From NCBI RefSeq assembly GCF_006716565.1, contig NZ_VFPG01000001.1, forward strand, positions 2,170,001 through 2,234,000: 64,000 nucleotides of DNA. Direction: 5' to 3'. Made by a program: the position numbers and the translations under genes. The DNA is from Nocardia bhagyanarayanae. GTDB taxonomy: Bacteria > Actinomycetota > Actinomycetes > Mycobacteriales > Mycobacteriaceae. The notes beneath the pieces were generated by a model that made no database searches, was not told where the DNA came from, and was given only the letters and a program-made list of their open reading frames with translations. This document shows positions 1-9,371 of this stretch, piece by piece. How positions within the stretch are numbered: position 1 is the stretch's first letter; the number at the start of each line of letters is the position of its first letter.

Positions 1-2
1 CG

Positions 3-509
3 GGTCTGCCGGGCGTCGCGGTGATCGACATCGAGACCCTGCAGCGCGATCCGGCCGCAGGCGCCGCGGCCGACGACACCGCCGCCGCACGGTCGATCGT
101 CGCCGACGAACTCGCCAAGTACCTGGCGGGCCAGCGCATGGCCGAGGTGACCCCGACGGTCGCGGCCCTGCGCCAGCGCGCCGCCGAAGTGGTGGAAGCC
201 GAACTGCTGCGGCTGGATTCGCGGCTACCGAGCCTGGCCGATCCGGAGCGCGACGAAGTGGCGCGCACCGTGCGCCGGGTCGTCGACAAGCTGCTGCACG
301 CGCCGACCGTGCGGGTGAAGCAACTGGCGTCGACGCCGGGCGGCGACAGCTACGCCGAGGCGCTACGCGAACTGTTCGAACTCAAACCAGGTGCGGCGCA
401 AGCGGTTGCCGCGCCGATGGAAATCAGCACGATCACCGGTGACCTCGGCCTCGGCCTCGCCGACGACTTCACCGCGGGACATCTCGGCGAGGAGGGCAAG
501 TCGGCATGA
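3..509 (+). CDS. hemA: Glutamyl-tRNA reductase, C-terminal fragment (5' end outside window)
   Basis: This is the last 168 codons of a gene that begins before the window; the open frame runs in from base 3. The visible part is the helical dimerisation domain of glutamyl-tRNA reductase, which makes glutamate-1-semialdehyde for tetrapyrrole synthesis. Typical features are the helix ending in [18 protein letters not shown] near the middle and the following [11 protein letters not shown]. The catalytic Cys and NADPH domains are not visible. The stop codon overlaps the hemC start (ATGA), so translation is probably coupled. The identification rests on the C-terminal domain plus the directly following hemC and hemD. 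Confidence 0.93.
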   Translation, partial: GLPGVAVIDIETLQRDPAAGAAADDTAAARSIVADELAKYLAGQRMAEVTPTVAALRQRAAEVVEAELLRLDSRLPSLADPERDEVARTVRRVVDKLLHAPTVRVKQLASTPGGDSYAEALRELFELKPGAAQAVAAPMEISTITGDLGLGLADDFTAGHLGEEGKSA

Positions 510-1597
510 CCGTCGTTCAGGAAGAGGACAACATGACCGTCGACGGCGCCCGCGCGCCGTGGCGCATCGGCACCCGCGGCAGCCTGCTCGCGCTGACCCA
601 GGCGGGCACCGTGCGCGACGCGCTGATCGCCGCCGGGCATCCGGCCGAGCTCGTCGTGGTGAAGACGCCCGGCGATCTCTCCTCCGATCCGGTGCAGAAG
701 ATCGGCGTCGGCGTGTTCACCTCGGCGCTGCGCGACGAGCTTGCCGCGGGCACGATCGACATCGCGGTGCACTCCTACAAGGACCTGCCCACCGCGCCGG
801 ACGCCCGCTTCACCATCGCCGCCATCCCGCCGCGCGAGGACCCGCGCGACGCCCTGGTGGCCCGCGACGGACTGGTGCTGGGCGAGCTGCCCGCCGGTTC
901 CCGCATCGGCACCTCCGCGCCGCGCCGCGCGGCTCAGCTCGCGGCGCTCGGCCTCGGCTTGGAGATCGTGCCGCTGCGCGGCAACCTGGACACCCGCCTG
1001 CGCAAGGTCACCGAGGGTGAACTCGACGCGGTGGTGGTCGCCAGAGCCGGTCTGTCCAGGATCGGCAGGCTCGACGCGGTGACCGAGGCACTGGAGCCGG
1101 TGCAGATGCTGCCCGCTCCCGCGCAGGGCGCGCTCGCTGTCGAATGCCGCAGCGACGACGCGGCGACCATCGAGGCGCTGACCCAGCTCGACGACGCGGC
1201 AACCAGGGCCGCCGTCATCGCCGAACGGTCGCTGCTCGCCGAGCTGGAGGCCGGATGCACCGCGCCGATCGGCGCGCTCGCCGAGGTCGTCGAGTCGCTC
1301 GACGACGACGGCCGCATCGTCGACGAGCTCTCGCTGCGCGCCTGCGCCGCCGCCGCCGACGGATCCGAGGTGCTGCGCGCTTCGGTGGTCGGCGCACCCG
1401 CCGAGGCCGACCGGCTCGGCCGCACGCTCGCGCAAGAGCTCTTGGAGCTGGGGGCGCGCGAGCTGCTCGGCAACCCCGGACCAGACGACGTCGCCGATGC
1501 GAGATCCGACGGTGACGTCCCGAACACGCAGCGGTCGCGACCGGGCGCGGCCGAAGGTCGTATCAGCAATCCCAGCCCAATGGAGAACAACCAATGA
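506..1597 (+). CDS. hemC: Porphobilinogen deaminase (hydroxymethylbilane synthase)
   Basis: It polymerises four porphobilinogen units into hydroxymethylbilane in the cytoplasm. The 363-residue translation contains [15 protein letters not shown] near residue 19, the catalytic Asp93 in VHSYKDLP, the arginine-rich substrate site SAPRRAAQL, and Cys251 in [11 protein letters not shown], which anchors the dipyrromethane cofactor. The start at 506 overlaps the hemA stop; an in-frame ATG at 533 would remove nine residues and leave the domain intact. About 40 residues after the domain are polar and not conserved in typical HemC. The stop overlaps hemD (ATGA), giving a coupled hemA-hemC-hemD operon. 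Confidence 0.97.
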   Translation: MTVVQEEDNMTVDGARAPWRIGTRGSLLALTQAGTVRDALIAAGHPAELVVVKTPGDLSSDPVQKIGVGVFTSALRDELAAGTIDIAVHSYKDLPTAPDARFTIAAIPPREDPRDALVARDGLVLGELPAGSRIGTSAPRRAAQLAALGLGLEIVPLRGNLDTRLRKVTEGELDAVVVARAGLSRIGRLDAVTEALEPVQMLPAPAQGALAVECRSDDAATIEALTQLDDAATRAAVIAERSLLAELEAGCTAPIGALAEVVESLDDDGRIVDELSLRACAAAADGSEVLRASVVGAPAEADRLGRTLAQELLELGARELLGNPGPDDVADARSDGDVPNTQRSRPGAAEGRISNPSPMENNQ

Positions 1598-3156
1598 GCC
1601 GAGCCACCAAGAAGCACCCCGGTCGGATCTTGTTCGTCGGGTCGGGTCCCGGTGACCCGGCGCTGCTGACAGTGCGTGCGCGCGAGGTGCTCGGGCGGGC
1701 GACACTGGCTTTCACCGATCCCGATGTCGACAAAGGTGTGCTCGCGCTGATCGGCGCCGACGTCGAGGAGAACGAGGACGGCACCCGGCCGGTCGACGTG
1801 CGACCCGCGCTCGGCGAGCCCGCCGAGGTCGCCAAGACGCTCATCGCCGAGGCGCGCAACGGCCACGACGTGGTCCGCGTCGTCGCGGGCGATCCGCTGA
1901 CGGCCGATTCCGTGATCACCGAGGTCACCGCGGTGACCCGCTCGCACATGGTGTTCGAGGTGCTGCCCGGCCTGCCGAACGGCTCCGCGGTGCCCAGCTA
2001 CGCGGGCATCGCGCTCGGCTCCGGCCACACCGAGGCCGACGTTCGCGGCGAGGTCGACTGGGCCGCACTGGCCGCCGCGCCCGGCCCGCTCGTCCTGCAC
2101 GCCACCTCCGGCCATCTGGCCGAGACCGCGAGCGCGCTGGTCGAACACGGCATGGCGCCGCAGACGCCGGTCGCCGTGACCGTGCGCGGCACCACCCGCC
2201 AGCAGCGCACCATCGAAGCGACGCTGGCCACGCTGAACAGCGCCGCCTCCGAACTGGTCGGTCCGCTGGTGGTGACCATCGGCAAGGCGGTCGCCACCCG
2301 GTCGAAGATGTCGTGGTGGGAGTCGCGCGCGCTGTACGGCTGGACCGTGCTCGTGCCGCGCACCAAGGATCAGGCCGCCGAGATGAGCGAGCGCCTGGTC
2401 ACCCACGGCGCCATCCCGATGGAGGTGCCGACCATCGCGGTCGAGCCGCCGCGCAGCCCGGCGCAGATGGAGCGCGCGGTCAAGGGTCTGGTCGACGGCC
2501 GCTACCAGTGGGTGGTGTTCACCTCCACCAACGCGGTGCGCGCGGTGTGGGAGAAGTTCGCCGAATTCGGTTTGGACGCGCGGGCGTTCAGCGGCGTGAA
2601 GATCGCCTGCGTCGGCGAGGCCACCGCGGACAAGGTGCGCTCGTTCGGCATCAACCCCGAGCTGGTTCCGTCGGGTGAGCAGTCCTCCGAGGGTCTGCTC
2701 GCCGACTTCCCGCCCTACGACGATGTTTTCGATCCGGTGAACCGGGTGCTGCTGCCGCGCGCCGACATCGCCACCGAGACGCTGGCCGAGGGTCTGCGCG
2801 ACCGCGGCTGGGAGATCGACGACGTGACCGCCTACCGCACGGTGCGTGCCTCGCCGCCGCCCGCGGAGACCCGCGAGATGATCAAGACCGGCGGTTTCGA
2901 CGCGGTCCTGTTCACCTCGTCCTCCACGGTGCGCAATCTGGTCGGCATCGCGGGCAAGCCGCACGCGCGCACCATCGTGGCGTGCATCGGCCCGAAGACC
3001 GCCGAGACGGCCATCGAGTTCGGTCTGCGCGTGGACGTGCAGCCCGAGACCGCGCAGGTCGGCCCGCTGGTCGAGGCGCTCGCCGAGCACGCCGCCCGGC
3101 TGCGCGCCGAGGGTCTGCTGCCGCCGCCGCGCAAGAAGAGCCGGCGCAGCCGGTAA
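1594..3156 (+). CDS. hemD: HemD-type uroporphyrinogen-III synthase with N-terminal methylase-like domain
   Basis: A 520-residue two-domain protein. Residues about 10-250 resemble a tetrapyrrole (SUMT/CysG-type) methylase, starting with [13 protein letters not shown]; residues about 255-500 are uroporphyrinogen-III synthase, with [10 protein letters not shown] at the domain start and [13 protein letters not shown] and [12 protein letters not shown] motifs. The synthase cyclises and inverts ring D of hydroxymethylbilane. The methylase loop usually reading GGDPFVFGRG is here [10 protein letters not shown], so methyltransferase activity is doubtful. The same fusion is the usual mycobacterial arrangement. 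The tail is basic ([10 protein letters not shown]). Last gene of the operon, followed at once by a 13-bp hairpin. Confidence 0.92.
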   Translation: MSRATKKHPGRILFVGSGPGDPALLTVRAREVLGRATLAFTDPDVDKGVLALIGADVEENEDGTRPVDVRPALGEPAEVAKTLIAEARNGHDVVRVVAGDPLTADSVITEVTAVTRSHMVFEVLPGLPNGSAVPSYAGIALGSGHTEADVRGEVDWAALAAAPGPLVLHATSGHLAETASALVEHGMAPQTPVAVTVRGTTRQQRTIEATLATLNSAASELVGPLVVTIGKAVATRSKMSWWESRALYGWTVLVPRTKDQAAEMSERLVTHGAIPMEVPTIAVEPPRSPAQMERAVKGLVDGRYQWVVFTSTNAVRAVWEKFAEFGLDARAFSGVKIACVGEATADKVRSFGINPELVPSGEQSSEGLLADFPPYDDVFDPVNRVLLPRADIATETLAEGLRDRGWEIDDVTAYRTVRASPPPAETREMIKTGGFDAVLFTSSSTVRNLVGIAGKPHARTIVACIGPKTAETAIEFGLRVDVQPETAQVGPLVEALAEHAARLRAEGLLPPPRKKSRRSR

Positions 3157-3170
3157 GTTCCGACCGCTCC

Positions 3171-3204
3171 GCGAAACGCCCACCGTGTGTGGGCGTTTCG
3201 CTTT
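3171..3204 (+). terminator. Hairpin terminator after hemD
   Basis: Perfect 13-bp stem GCGAAACGCCCAC (3171-3183) with GTGGGCGTTTCGC (3189-3201) and a 5-base loop, followed by TTT. It starts 15 bases after the hemD stop and also lies just beyond the end of the convergent gene at 3231-3512, so it may stop transcription from both sides. Confidence 0.85.
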
Positions 3205-3230
3205 CGCGCCCGGCCTCGGACCGGACGCCG

Positions 3231-3512
3231 TCAGCGGCTGTAGCGCAGCAAGGTGCGCACCAGGCGGCACGTGGTGTCCGATGGCGGGCGGATGCCGACG
3301 AGTTCGGCGGTGTGGCGGATCTTCTCGTTGCTCGCCTGGGTCGGCAGGTAGATCCCCGAGTCGAGCAGGGCGATGCTCAGCCGCATCGCCTTGAGCCTGC
3401 GGTTGTGCGTGACATACCACTTGCGCGGACGCCCCGCGGGCAGCGGACGCTTCTCCAGCGGCCGGTAGGGCGTGATGATCGTGGACTTTCGGGCGGCTGC
3501 GGTCGCGGGCAC
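3231..3512 (-). CDS. Small basic protein of unknown function
   Basis: Predicted 93 residues beginning with GTG at 3512. This start is chosen because the reverse strand has GAGGGGAGGA about 8 bases upstream. The product is rich in Arg, Lys and Thr (ITPYRPLEKRPLPAGRPRKWYVTHNRRLKAM), followed by a helical half ending in RLVRTLLRYSR. There is no signal peptide and no membrane segment. The second half (IRHTAELVGIRPPSDTTCRLV) could form a small helical DNA-binding fold, but no specific family is recognised. It is the last gene of a reverse-strand group lying between hemD and hemB. Confidence 0.65.
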   Translation of the reverse strand: MPATAAARKSTIITPYRPLEKRPLPAGRPRKWYVTHNRRLKAMRLSIALLDSGIYLPTQASNEKIRHTAELVGIRPPSDTTCRLVRTLLRYSR

Positions 3513-3647
3513 TTGCGTCCTCCCCTCGCGATCGGGAACCCGGCGGATCCCCTCGAACACAGCTTCGATTCTACCGGCACCCACCGACAAAAACCGCTGG
3601 CCGCAACCGTTTTCGCGCACCAACACCCGAAACCCCGCGGCTTCTCG

Positions 3648-4442
3648 TCAGGGCTCGAGGAGCAGACGCAGGGCTTCGGGGTGGCCGAGGTCGGCGGCTT
3701 GTTGGAGCCAGTGGGCTGCCTCGACGGTGGCGGGGGAGTCCGAGGTGTCGAGAGTTCCGTTGTCTCGCAGTGCCATTGCCAGGTGGAACATGGAGTCGGG
3801 ATCACCGGCCGCCGCGCCCCGGCGCAACCAGCGCTCGCCTCGTTCGGCGTCGCCGAAGTCCAAGTACATGGCGCCGAGCACCGCCATCGCGTCGCGGCGG
3901 CCAAGGCGCACCGCCTCGATGAGGAGGCCGACGGCGCGCTCGAATTCCCCCGCGCGGGCTAGGTGCACGCCGAGACTGCGCATGGCCGTGGGGTTTCCGC
4001 CTTCGGCCGCGCGCTCGTACCAGCGGACGGCGGCCTCGTCGTCCCCGCGCCGGTGCGCGACCACGCCCATGTTGGCCATTGCCTCCGGGTCTCCGTCGGC
4101 GGCCGAATCCCGCAGCCAGAACTCCGCCGCGTCCAGTTCCCCGCGCTCGAGGTACAGCGCACCGAGTTGTAGCTCCGCGCCGGCGCAACCGGCGGCGACG
4201 GCTTGCTCCCACCACCCGATGGCCTCCGCGACGCGCCCGTCCGCCTCGGCGAGTTCGCCGAGCGGGCCGAGCACGGAAACGCTGCCGAGCTCCGCGGCCC
4301 GCCGCAGCCAGTGCTCCGCACCGCCCGCGTCGTCGACCTCACGCAGCGCCTGGGCCAGCCGCTCCATCGCCCACACGTCGCCGCCCTCGGCGTACCGCCG
4401 CAGCGCCGCCACCCGCGGCCCGTACCGGTCGTAACCCGTCAT
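3648..4442 (-). CDS. Sel1-like / tetratricopeptide repeat protein
   Basis: Predicted 264 residues from ATG at 4442, preceded by GGAGG on the reverse strand. Almost the whole protein consists of about 36-residue helical repeats of the Sel1/TPR type, for example AEHWLRRAAELGSVSVLGPL, AAEFWLRDSAADGDPEAMAN, AVRWYERAAEGGNPTAMRSL and GERWLRRGAAAGDPDSMFHL. Sel1-like repeats are protein-interaction scaffolds. No signal peptide or membrane segment is seen. It lies 83 bases downstream of the Cys/Gly-tail membrane protein gene on the same strand and probably belongs to the same transcript. The binding partner is unknown. Confidence 0.85.
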   Translation of the reverse strand: MTGYDRYGPRVAALRRYAEGGDVWAMERLAQALREVDDAGGAEHWLRRAAELGSVSVLGPLGELAEADGRVAEAIGWWEQAVAAGCAGAELQLGALYLERGELDAAEFWLRDSAADGDPEAMANMGVVAHRRGDDEAAVRWYERAAEGGNPTAMRSLGVHLARAGEFERAVGLLIEAVRLGRRDAMAVLGAMYLDFGDAERGERWLRRGAAAGDPDSMFHLAMALRDNGTLDTSDSPATVEAAHWLQQAADLGHPEALRLLLEP

Positions 4443-4525
4443 CCCTGCCTCCGATATTCGGCCTCGCCGAGAGGTGCCCGTCCTCAGCGAGAGACGCCCG
4501 TTTTCATGATGGCGCGAAATCGGGT

Positions 4526-5041
4526 TCAGGCGCCGCCTCCACCTCCGCAACCGCCGCCGCCTCCGCAACCACCACCCCCGCCGCAGCCGCCGCCTCCGCA
4601 ACCGGCGCCGCTGTACCCCGCCACGCATCCATACGTCGGGTTGGCGCCGCCATAACAGCCGGTGGACCCGACCCGCCAGATATCCAGCGGAGTCTGTTCC
4701 GAGTTCGGGTGGAGCTCGAGGTGACCATCCGGACCGAGTGGATCCGGCAGCGGTACGGCGAGGTCGAGGGCGGCCATGCGCCATAGCGTGGCGCGCGCCG
4801 AACGCTCGCGCCGTGCTTCCGTCAGTCGTCTCCGCTGGGCGGCGAGACGCGTGGATCTCATTTCCTCGCTCCAGAAGAGCAGCCCCACGGCGAGGACAAC
4901 CAGGACCACGCCGCCGGCCACCGTCCACTCGGTCCGCAGGGCCGGTACGACAGGAAGGAACGCGAGGAACACGACGAGCACGCCGAGAGCGCCGACCGTC
5001 GCGGCCGCCGCCCGCACCTTCGCCGGGGTCATGATGGGCAT
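4526..5041 (-). CDS. Two-helix membrane protein with Cys/Gly-rich C-terminal tail
   Basis: Predicted 171 residues. Two membrane helices occur near residues 11-35 (AAATVGALGVLVVFLAFLPV) and 40-58 (VAGGVVLVVLAVGLLFW), then a basic amphipathic stretch rich in Arg (LAAQRRRLTEARRERSARA). The last 45 residues are dominated by Gly and Cys: GCYGG, TYGCVAGYSGAGC and then repeated CGGGG units to the stop. Gly/Cys tails of this kind occur at the ends of some uncharacterised actinobacterial membrane proteins (for example those carrying a TIGR04222 domain), but the rest of this protein does not clearly match them. The gene lies 6 bases after the 743-residue gene, so the two are almost certainly co-transcribed. 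Confidence 0.8.
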   Translation of the reverse strand: MPIMTPAKVRAAAATVGALGVLVVFLAFLPVVPALRTEWTVAGGVVLVVLAVGLLFWSEEMRSTRLAAQRRRLTEARRERSARATLWRMAALDLAVPLPDPLGPDGHLELHPNSEQTPLDIWRVGSTGCYGGANPTYGCVAGYSGAGCGGGGCGGGGGCGGGGGCGGGGGA

Positions 5042-5047
5042 CGACCC

Positions 5048-7279
5048 TCACCTCCGCGTGTTCGTCGGGAACGGGAGGTATTCGACGGTGGACAACACCG
5101 CCGCCCCGATCGCCGGATGGGGCCGCAGGGTGGGCCCGTCCACCTGTAACCGCACCGATCGCGTCTCCCGATCGACCTGCAACATCACCTGATGAACACC
5201 TGTCCGCCAATGCAATTCGGTCGTCGTGTCGAACATCGAGTGCGCTTTCTCGGCTCGGACGCGGACCCGGTGCGCGGCGAGCACCACGCGGGCGGCCTCG
5301 ACCAAGCCGGTCGGTTCCGCGGGCGACCGCGATTCGGCGACGCAGTATGCCCACCAGGATCGTCGGCCCCCACGGGACCAGCCGCGGCGCGCGGTATCCG
5401 GCGCGGGCACGCCCTCGGTGAGCAGCGGCCACCAGTAGCCGAGCAGGTCCGAGGCCGCGGTCAGCGCGGCGGCGGCGTCGCGGCGGCCCAGGCGTGCTCG
5501 GGCATCCGAGGAGCGAAAAAGCCTGAGCAGCCGTAACTTTCGATGACGTGCCCGGGGTCCCGTGGTGCGGCGCGCCTGCGGCCAGAGCTCCTCGACCGGC
5601 GGGCAACCGGTGAAGCAGACCGGGGACAGATGCGGCGGATGGCGCGGCGGCTCCTGTTCGGGACGTCGCGGAGCCGGGATCACCTCCGGCAATCGAGCGC
5701 GCAGCGCGATCAGCGGATCGCGGCGGCCATCGAGCGCCAGCTCCGCGCGGAACATCGTCACACCGTCCGAACCGGCGAAACGGCGCAGCCGGGCGAGCAT
5801 GCGCGGCTCGAACCGCGAGGGCCGGGGATCGCGCGCCCACAGCAGCGCTCCGCGGTCGCGCACCGAGGCGATGTCGGCCCGCGCCGCATCGACGCTGCCG
5901 TACACGGTCGCGGAGTCTGTCGCGCCGTGCTGTCCCAGCGCAGCGACGACCGCGTCCCGCAGATCCCGCTTCTCGGACAACGCGGAACCCGCAGCGGACT
6001 CGAATTCGACGAAGTACCACCGTGTTCCGTGCTCCGGCGGCAGGTTCGCCGGGTACCGCCACACCCGCCAGATTCCGAGCACGCGCGGATGATTTCGGGT
6101 CGACGCGAGCACCGCCCTGTCGACACGGTCGATCAAGAGTTCCGCGAGGTCCGGCGATCCGGCCGGGTCGGCGAGGTCGAGCCGGACCGGCAGGTGGGGC
6201 CAAGCCGCGCGCATGATCTCCGGCGACACCGGCGCGTGCCGATACCGCGCCGGCCGAGCGTCCGGTTCCGGCTCCGAGCACCGCATCCCCAGTTCGTCGC
6301 GGACCGCGAGGCGGGCGCGGAACATGGTCACCGCGTCCAGGTATCCGGGCGGCGGTCCCGCGTCGCGCAGGTGCGCGAGCAGCGCGGGGTCCGGCGCCAG
6401 ACCGTACTTCTCCAGGTAGTAGGCGACCGCCTCCGGCCAGACCCACCGGCCGTCGCCGCGCACGGTCATCGGGACCACGGCGCCGCGCTCGGGCGACACC
6501 ACGTCCACTGCCGGATCCGCCTCGGACACGACGGGCGCGTCGCGCAGGTAGCGGATCACCCGCTCGTCGGCGGTCGTCCTCGGGTGTGCGGAAAGGCTCG
6601 TCCCGGCTTGTTCGCCGCCCGCGTACGGCGCGGGCACCTGCGGCATTCGCGTGGAGTCGGCCCACAGCAGACACCCGTTCGCCCGCGCGAGCAGGTGATA
6701 GGAGGGCAGGTCGGTGTCGGACGTATAGACCTCGACCTGTGCGTCGGCCTCGCCGACGGCATGCAGCGCGGCGGCGACCGCGGCGGCCAGTTCCCACGGC
6801 ACGGTCGGCTCGCGAACCTCCACGAGATACACCCGCTCGGCGGCGACGCCCTTCGCGTACCGCCAGCAACGCCACACCGCGACCACGTGCTCGTACCGGC
6901 CGATCGCGTTCAACGCCATCGCGTCGATCCCATCGACCGGCTCGTGCTCGGCGGGCCACTCGCCGGTCAGGTCGATCGGGTCGCGCCCGGGCGTCTCGAA
7001 CGGGCCGAACCGGAAATCGGGCGCGGCGGTCTCGTCCGGCAGCTTCGACACCAGATCCGGCCTGCCGCTGTGCCGGATCGAGTCGATCAACAGTTCACGC
7101 TCGGCCTCGGGCAACCACACCCGATGCCTCCGAACGAGCGCGACGATCCCGTAGGTCAGCTCAGCGCCGCCGCCGAAGGCCAGGGTGTAGCGCAGGTCGG
7201 TCAGGTACCGGTCGGGAATCCGTCCCGCGAGCGCGAGCAGTATCCGATGCGCTGCCGCTTCGTCGTCCCGGTCCGTCAT
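5048..7279 (-). CDS. Large uncharacterised protein with an internally duplicated module
   Basis: Predicted 743 residues from ATG at 7279; an earlier in-frame start at 7321 would add 14 residues. No family is recognised. The N-terminal 80 residues are helical. Residues about 118-207 and 384-486 look like copies of one module: each has a helix, then [13 protein letters not shown] or [13 protein letters not shown], a strand VYLVEVRE or WYFVEFES, an Ala-rich helix, VEVYTSD or ATVYGSV, and ends CLLWADS or ALLWARDP. Two shorter motifs, [12 protein letters not shown] (315) and [12 protein letters not shown] (505), follow the modules. The last 180 residues are a Trp-rich region with no clear repeat. 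No signal peptide or membrane segment is seen. It is first in a reverse-strand transcript with the Cys/Gly-tail protein. Confidence 0.75.
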   Translation of the reverse strand: MTDRDDEAAAHRILLALAGRIPDRYLTDLRYTLAFGGGAELTYGIVALVRRHRVWLPEAERELLIDSIRHSGRPDLVSKLPDETAAPDFRFGPFETPGRDPIDLTGEWPAEHEPVDGIDAMALNAIGRYEHVVAVWRCWRYAKGVAAERVYLVEVREPTVPWELAAAVAAALHAVGEADAQVEVYTSDTDLPSYHLLARANGCLLWADSTRMPQVPAPYAGGEQAGTSLSAHPRTTADERVIRYLRDAPVVSEADPAVDVVSPERGAVVPMTVRGDGRWVWPEAVAYYLEKYGLAPDPALLAHLRDAGPPPGYLDAVTMFRARLAVRDELGMRCSEPEPDARPARYRHAPVSPEIMRAAWPHLPVRLDLADPAGSPDLAELLIDRVDRAVLASTRNHPRVLGIWRVWRYPANLPPEHGTRWYFVEFESAAGSALSEKRDLRDAVVAALGQHGATDSATVYGSVDAARADIASVRDRGALLWARDPRPSRFEPRMLARLRRFAGSDGVTMFRAELALDGRRDPLIALRARLPEVIPAPRRPEQEPPRHPPHLSPVCFTGCPPVEELWPQARRTTGPRARHRKLRLLRLFRSSDARARLGRRDAAAALTAASDLLGYWWPLLTEGVPAPDTARRGWSRGGRRSWWAYCVAESRSPAEPTGLVEAARVVLAAHRVRVRAEKAHSMFDTTTELHWRTGVHQVMLQVDRETRSVRLQVDGPTLRPHPAIGAAVLSTVEYLPFPTNTRR

Positions 7280-7525
7280 CGGCGCGCACCTCGAATACGC
7301 GTGAATCCGTTCATTTTCCACCCCGATCGCTCACCGGCCAGTATCCGTCGCGCGCGGCCCGTTGCGCGACTCCATTCGCCGGGCTGTGCGAAGACCGTGA
7401 TCTTGTCGAGTGTGGCCCGAATTCTCACGGCATCGGACGGTCGAGCGCACGACCGCCGGTGGGCCGGATCACCACCGCCGACTGCGCTCGCGACACCTCC
7501 ACCCAGCAGGCGTATCGTGCGATTC

Positions 7526-8503
7526 ATGACCGGAATGGACCGCCCGCGGCGGTTGCGCCGTACTCCCGCTCTGCGCCGTCTCGTGGCCGAAACCACGCTG
7601 GAACCACGGCAATTGGTGCTACCGATGTTCGTGGCCGACGGGCTGGACGAGCCGCGCGAGATCGGCTCCATGCCGGGGGTCTACCAGCATTCGATGGACT
7701 CGCTGCGCAAGGCGGCGGTGGAGGCCGTCACGGCGGGCGTGGGCGGGCTCATGCTGTTCGGCGTGCCCAAGCCGGAGGACAAGGACGCCACCGGCAGTCA
7801 GGCCAGCGATCCGAAGGGCATCCTGAACCGCGGTCTGCGCGCGCTGTCCGAGGAGGTCGGCGACGCGACGGTGATCATGGCCGACACCTGCCTCGACGAG
7901 TTCACCGATCACGGCCACTGCGGCGTGCTCGCGACCAACGGCGCGGTGGACAACGACGCGACCCTGCACCGCTACGTCGACATGGCGATCTCCCAGGCCG
8001 AAGCGGGCGCCGACCTGCTCGGCACCAGCGGCATGATGGACGGTCAGGTCGGCGCGATCCGGCGCGGCCTCGACGCGGTCGGACGCACCGACACCGGCAT
8101 CCTCGCCTACGCCGCGAAGTACGCCTCTGCCTTCTACGGCCCGTTCCGCGAGGCCGTCGGCTCCTCGCTGGAGGGCGACCGCCGCACCTACCAGCAGGAC
8201 CCGGCCAACCGCAGGGAATCGCTGCGCGAGCTGGAGCTGGACCTGGCCGAGGGCGCCGACATCGTGATGGTCAAGCCGGCCATGTCGTACCTGGACATCC
8301 TGCGCGATGTCGCCGACCGGTCGACCGTGCCGGTGGCGGCCTACCAGATCTCCGGCGAGTACGCGATGATCACCGCCGCCGCCCAGCGCGGCTGGATCGA
8401 CCGCCGCGGCGCGGTGCTGGAATCGCTGGTCGGCATCCGCCGGGCGGGCGCGGACATCGTGCTCACCTACTGGGCGACCGAGGCCGCACACTGGTTGTCG
8501 TGA
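7526..8503 (+). CDS. hemB: Delta-aminolevulinic acid dehydratase (porphobilinogen synthase)
   Basis: It condenses two aminolevulinate molecules into porphobilinogen. From ATG at 7526 the product is 325 residues, the usual length; ATG at 7535 is an alternative that begins [11 protein letters not shown] like other family members. The Schiff-base lysines are K198 ([15 protein letters not shown]) and K250 ([11 protein letters not shown]). The metal-binding loop reads [14 protein letters not shown]: Cys122 and Cys132 are present, but the middle Cys of the classic zinc triad is Asp124. The stop overlaps the next gene (GTGA). It stands apart from hemACD because the reverse-strand block intervenes. 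Confidence 0.97.
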   Translation: MTGMDRPRRLRRTPALRRLVAETTLEPRQLVLPMFVADGLDEPREIGSMPGVYQHSMDSLRKAAVEAVTAGVGGLMLFGVPKPEDKDATGSQASDPKGILNRGLRALSEEVGDATVIMADTCLDEFTDHGHCGVLATNGAVDNDATLHRYVDMAISQAEAGADLLGTSGMMDGQVGAIRRGLDAVGRTDTGILAYAAKYASAFYGPFREAVGSSLEGDRRTYQQDPANRRESLRELELDLAEGADIVMVKPAMSYLDILRDVADRSTVPVAAYQISGEYAMITAAAQRGWIDRRGAVLESLVGIRRAGADIVLTYWATEAAHWLS

Positions 8504-9030
8504 CGAACTACCCGAGACCGATGGGCGTCGCGCCGTTCCCGCAACGGCCACCGATGCCCGAAGACATCCGTACGGCCCGCCAAGTGTGGTGGGGGATCAT
8601 CGGATTCGGTGTGGTGCAGCTGGTCGGCACGGTGCTCACCTCGTTGCAGCAGCGCGACGACCTCGACCAGCGGATGTTCGACCAGGGCAAGGCGGGCGAC
8701 CCGAATTTCGCCATGGCCAGCGCCGAACTGCTGGTCTCCCTGATGCTCGTGGGAATGGTGCTCGCCGGGCTCGCGCTGGCCGCGGGCGCGTTGGCCGTCG
8801 TGCACCAGTTCGGCCGCGGCAAACTCTGGGCGCGCACGGTGCTGACCGTGGTCGCGATCTGGTTGGTGCTCGGGGCCGTCGCGGCGCTGTTCGCCCTGGA
8901 CGCGGTCACCGGCGTGGCCTCGCTGGTGGCCGGCGGCGCGGCGATCGTGCAGGGCGTCTTGGCCGGTGGCGCGTTGTATCTGAGCTACCGTCCCGAGTCG
9001 ACGACCTACTTCCAGCCGAACCGCCGGTGA
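8500..9030 (+). CDS. Four-helix membrane protein of unknown function
   Basis: Predicted 176 residues from a GTG that overlaps the hemB stop. A short proline-rich cytoplasmic start ([20 protein letters not shown]) is followed by helices near residues 28-48, 75-100, 109-130 and 135-160, and a short tail ending YFQPNRR. No catalytic motif is seen. The overlap with hemB implies co-translation, but a role in heme synthesis does not follow from the sequence. Confidence 0.8.
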   Translation: MTNYPRPMGVAPFPQRPPMPEDIRTARQVWWGIIGFGVVQLVGTVLTSLQQRDDLDQRMFDQGKAGDPNFAMASAELLVSLMLVGMVLAGLALAAGALAVVHQFGRGKLWARTVLTVVAIWLVLGAVAALFALDAVTGVASLVAGGAAIVQGVLAGGALYLSYRPESTTYFQPNRR

Positions 9031-9187
9031 ACGGATGACCGGGACGCGACCGAGTTTGTCGCCATAGCGCAGACATGTATGGTGAGGGTTGTCACAGTAG
9101 ACATGGGAACCGGTAGTTATTGGTCATGCGTTGTCTTGCGTTGCGTGAGGGCGTCATCCAGTGAACTCCGGGAGATCGGAGGCATAG

Positions 9188-9307
9188 ATGCGAGTGGTGA
9201 TCCAACAGCCGCAGAGCATTCGGCGAGATTTGCTCGTCCTCAGCCTGCTGATCCTGTTCGGCTTGGTCACCGTCGCGGTCCTGCTGCTGCCGGGGATGGT
9301 CGGCTGA
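9188..9307 (+). CDS. Very small single-span membrane protein (39 residues)
   Basis: Predicted from ATG at 9188 to TGA at 9305. GGAGG lies 7 bases upstream (GATCGGAGGCATAG), a good ribosome-binding site. The product starts MRVVIQQPQSIRRDLLVLSL and continues as one strongly hydrophobic helix ending LLLPGMVG. This is a typical small membrane protein: a basic N-terminus and one helix. It is followed 64 bases later by two further membrane-protein genes on the same strand. The family is not recognised. Confidence 0.6.
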   Translation: MRVVIQQPQSIRRDLLVLSLLILFGLVTVAVLLLPGMVG

Positions 9308-9371
9308 TTTCACCGGCGGTGCGAGCCGGAGCCCCGCGCGCTCGAATGCGCGATTCGATGGGTAGTGCGGC

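Noticed and set aside
934..3420. 828-codon reverse frame opposite hemC-hemD
   Set aside because: Long antisense frames are expected in high-GC coding DNA; composition is His/Arg/Gly-rich with no domain.
4538..4650. GCCGCCTCC repeats as a possible CRISPR or microsatellite
   Set aside because: They are the coding repeats of the Gly/Cys tail, not spacer-repeat units.
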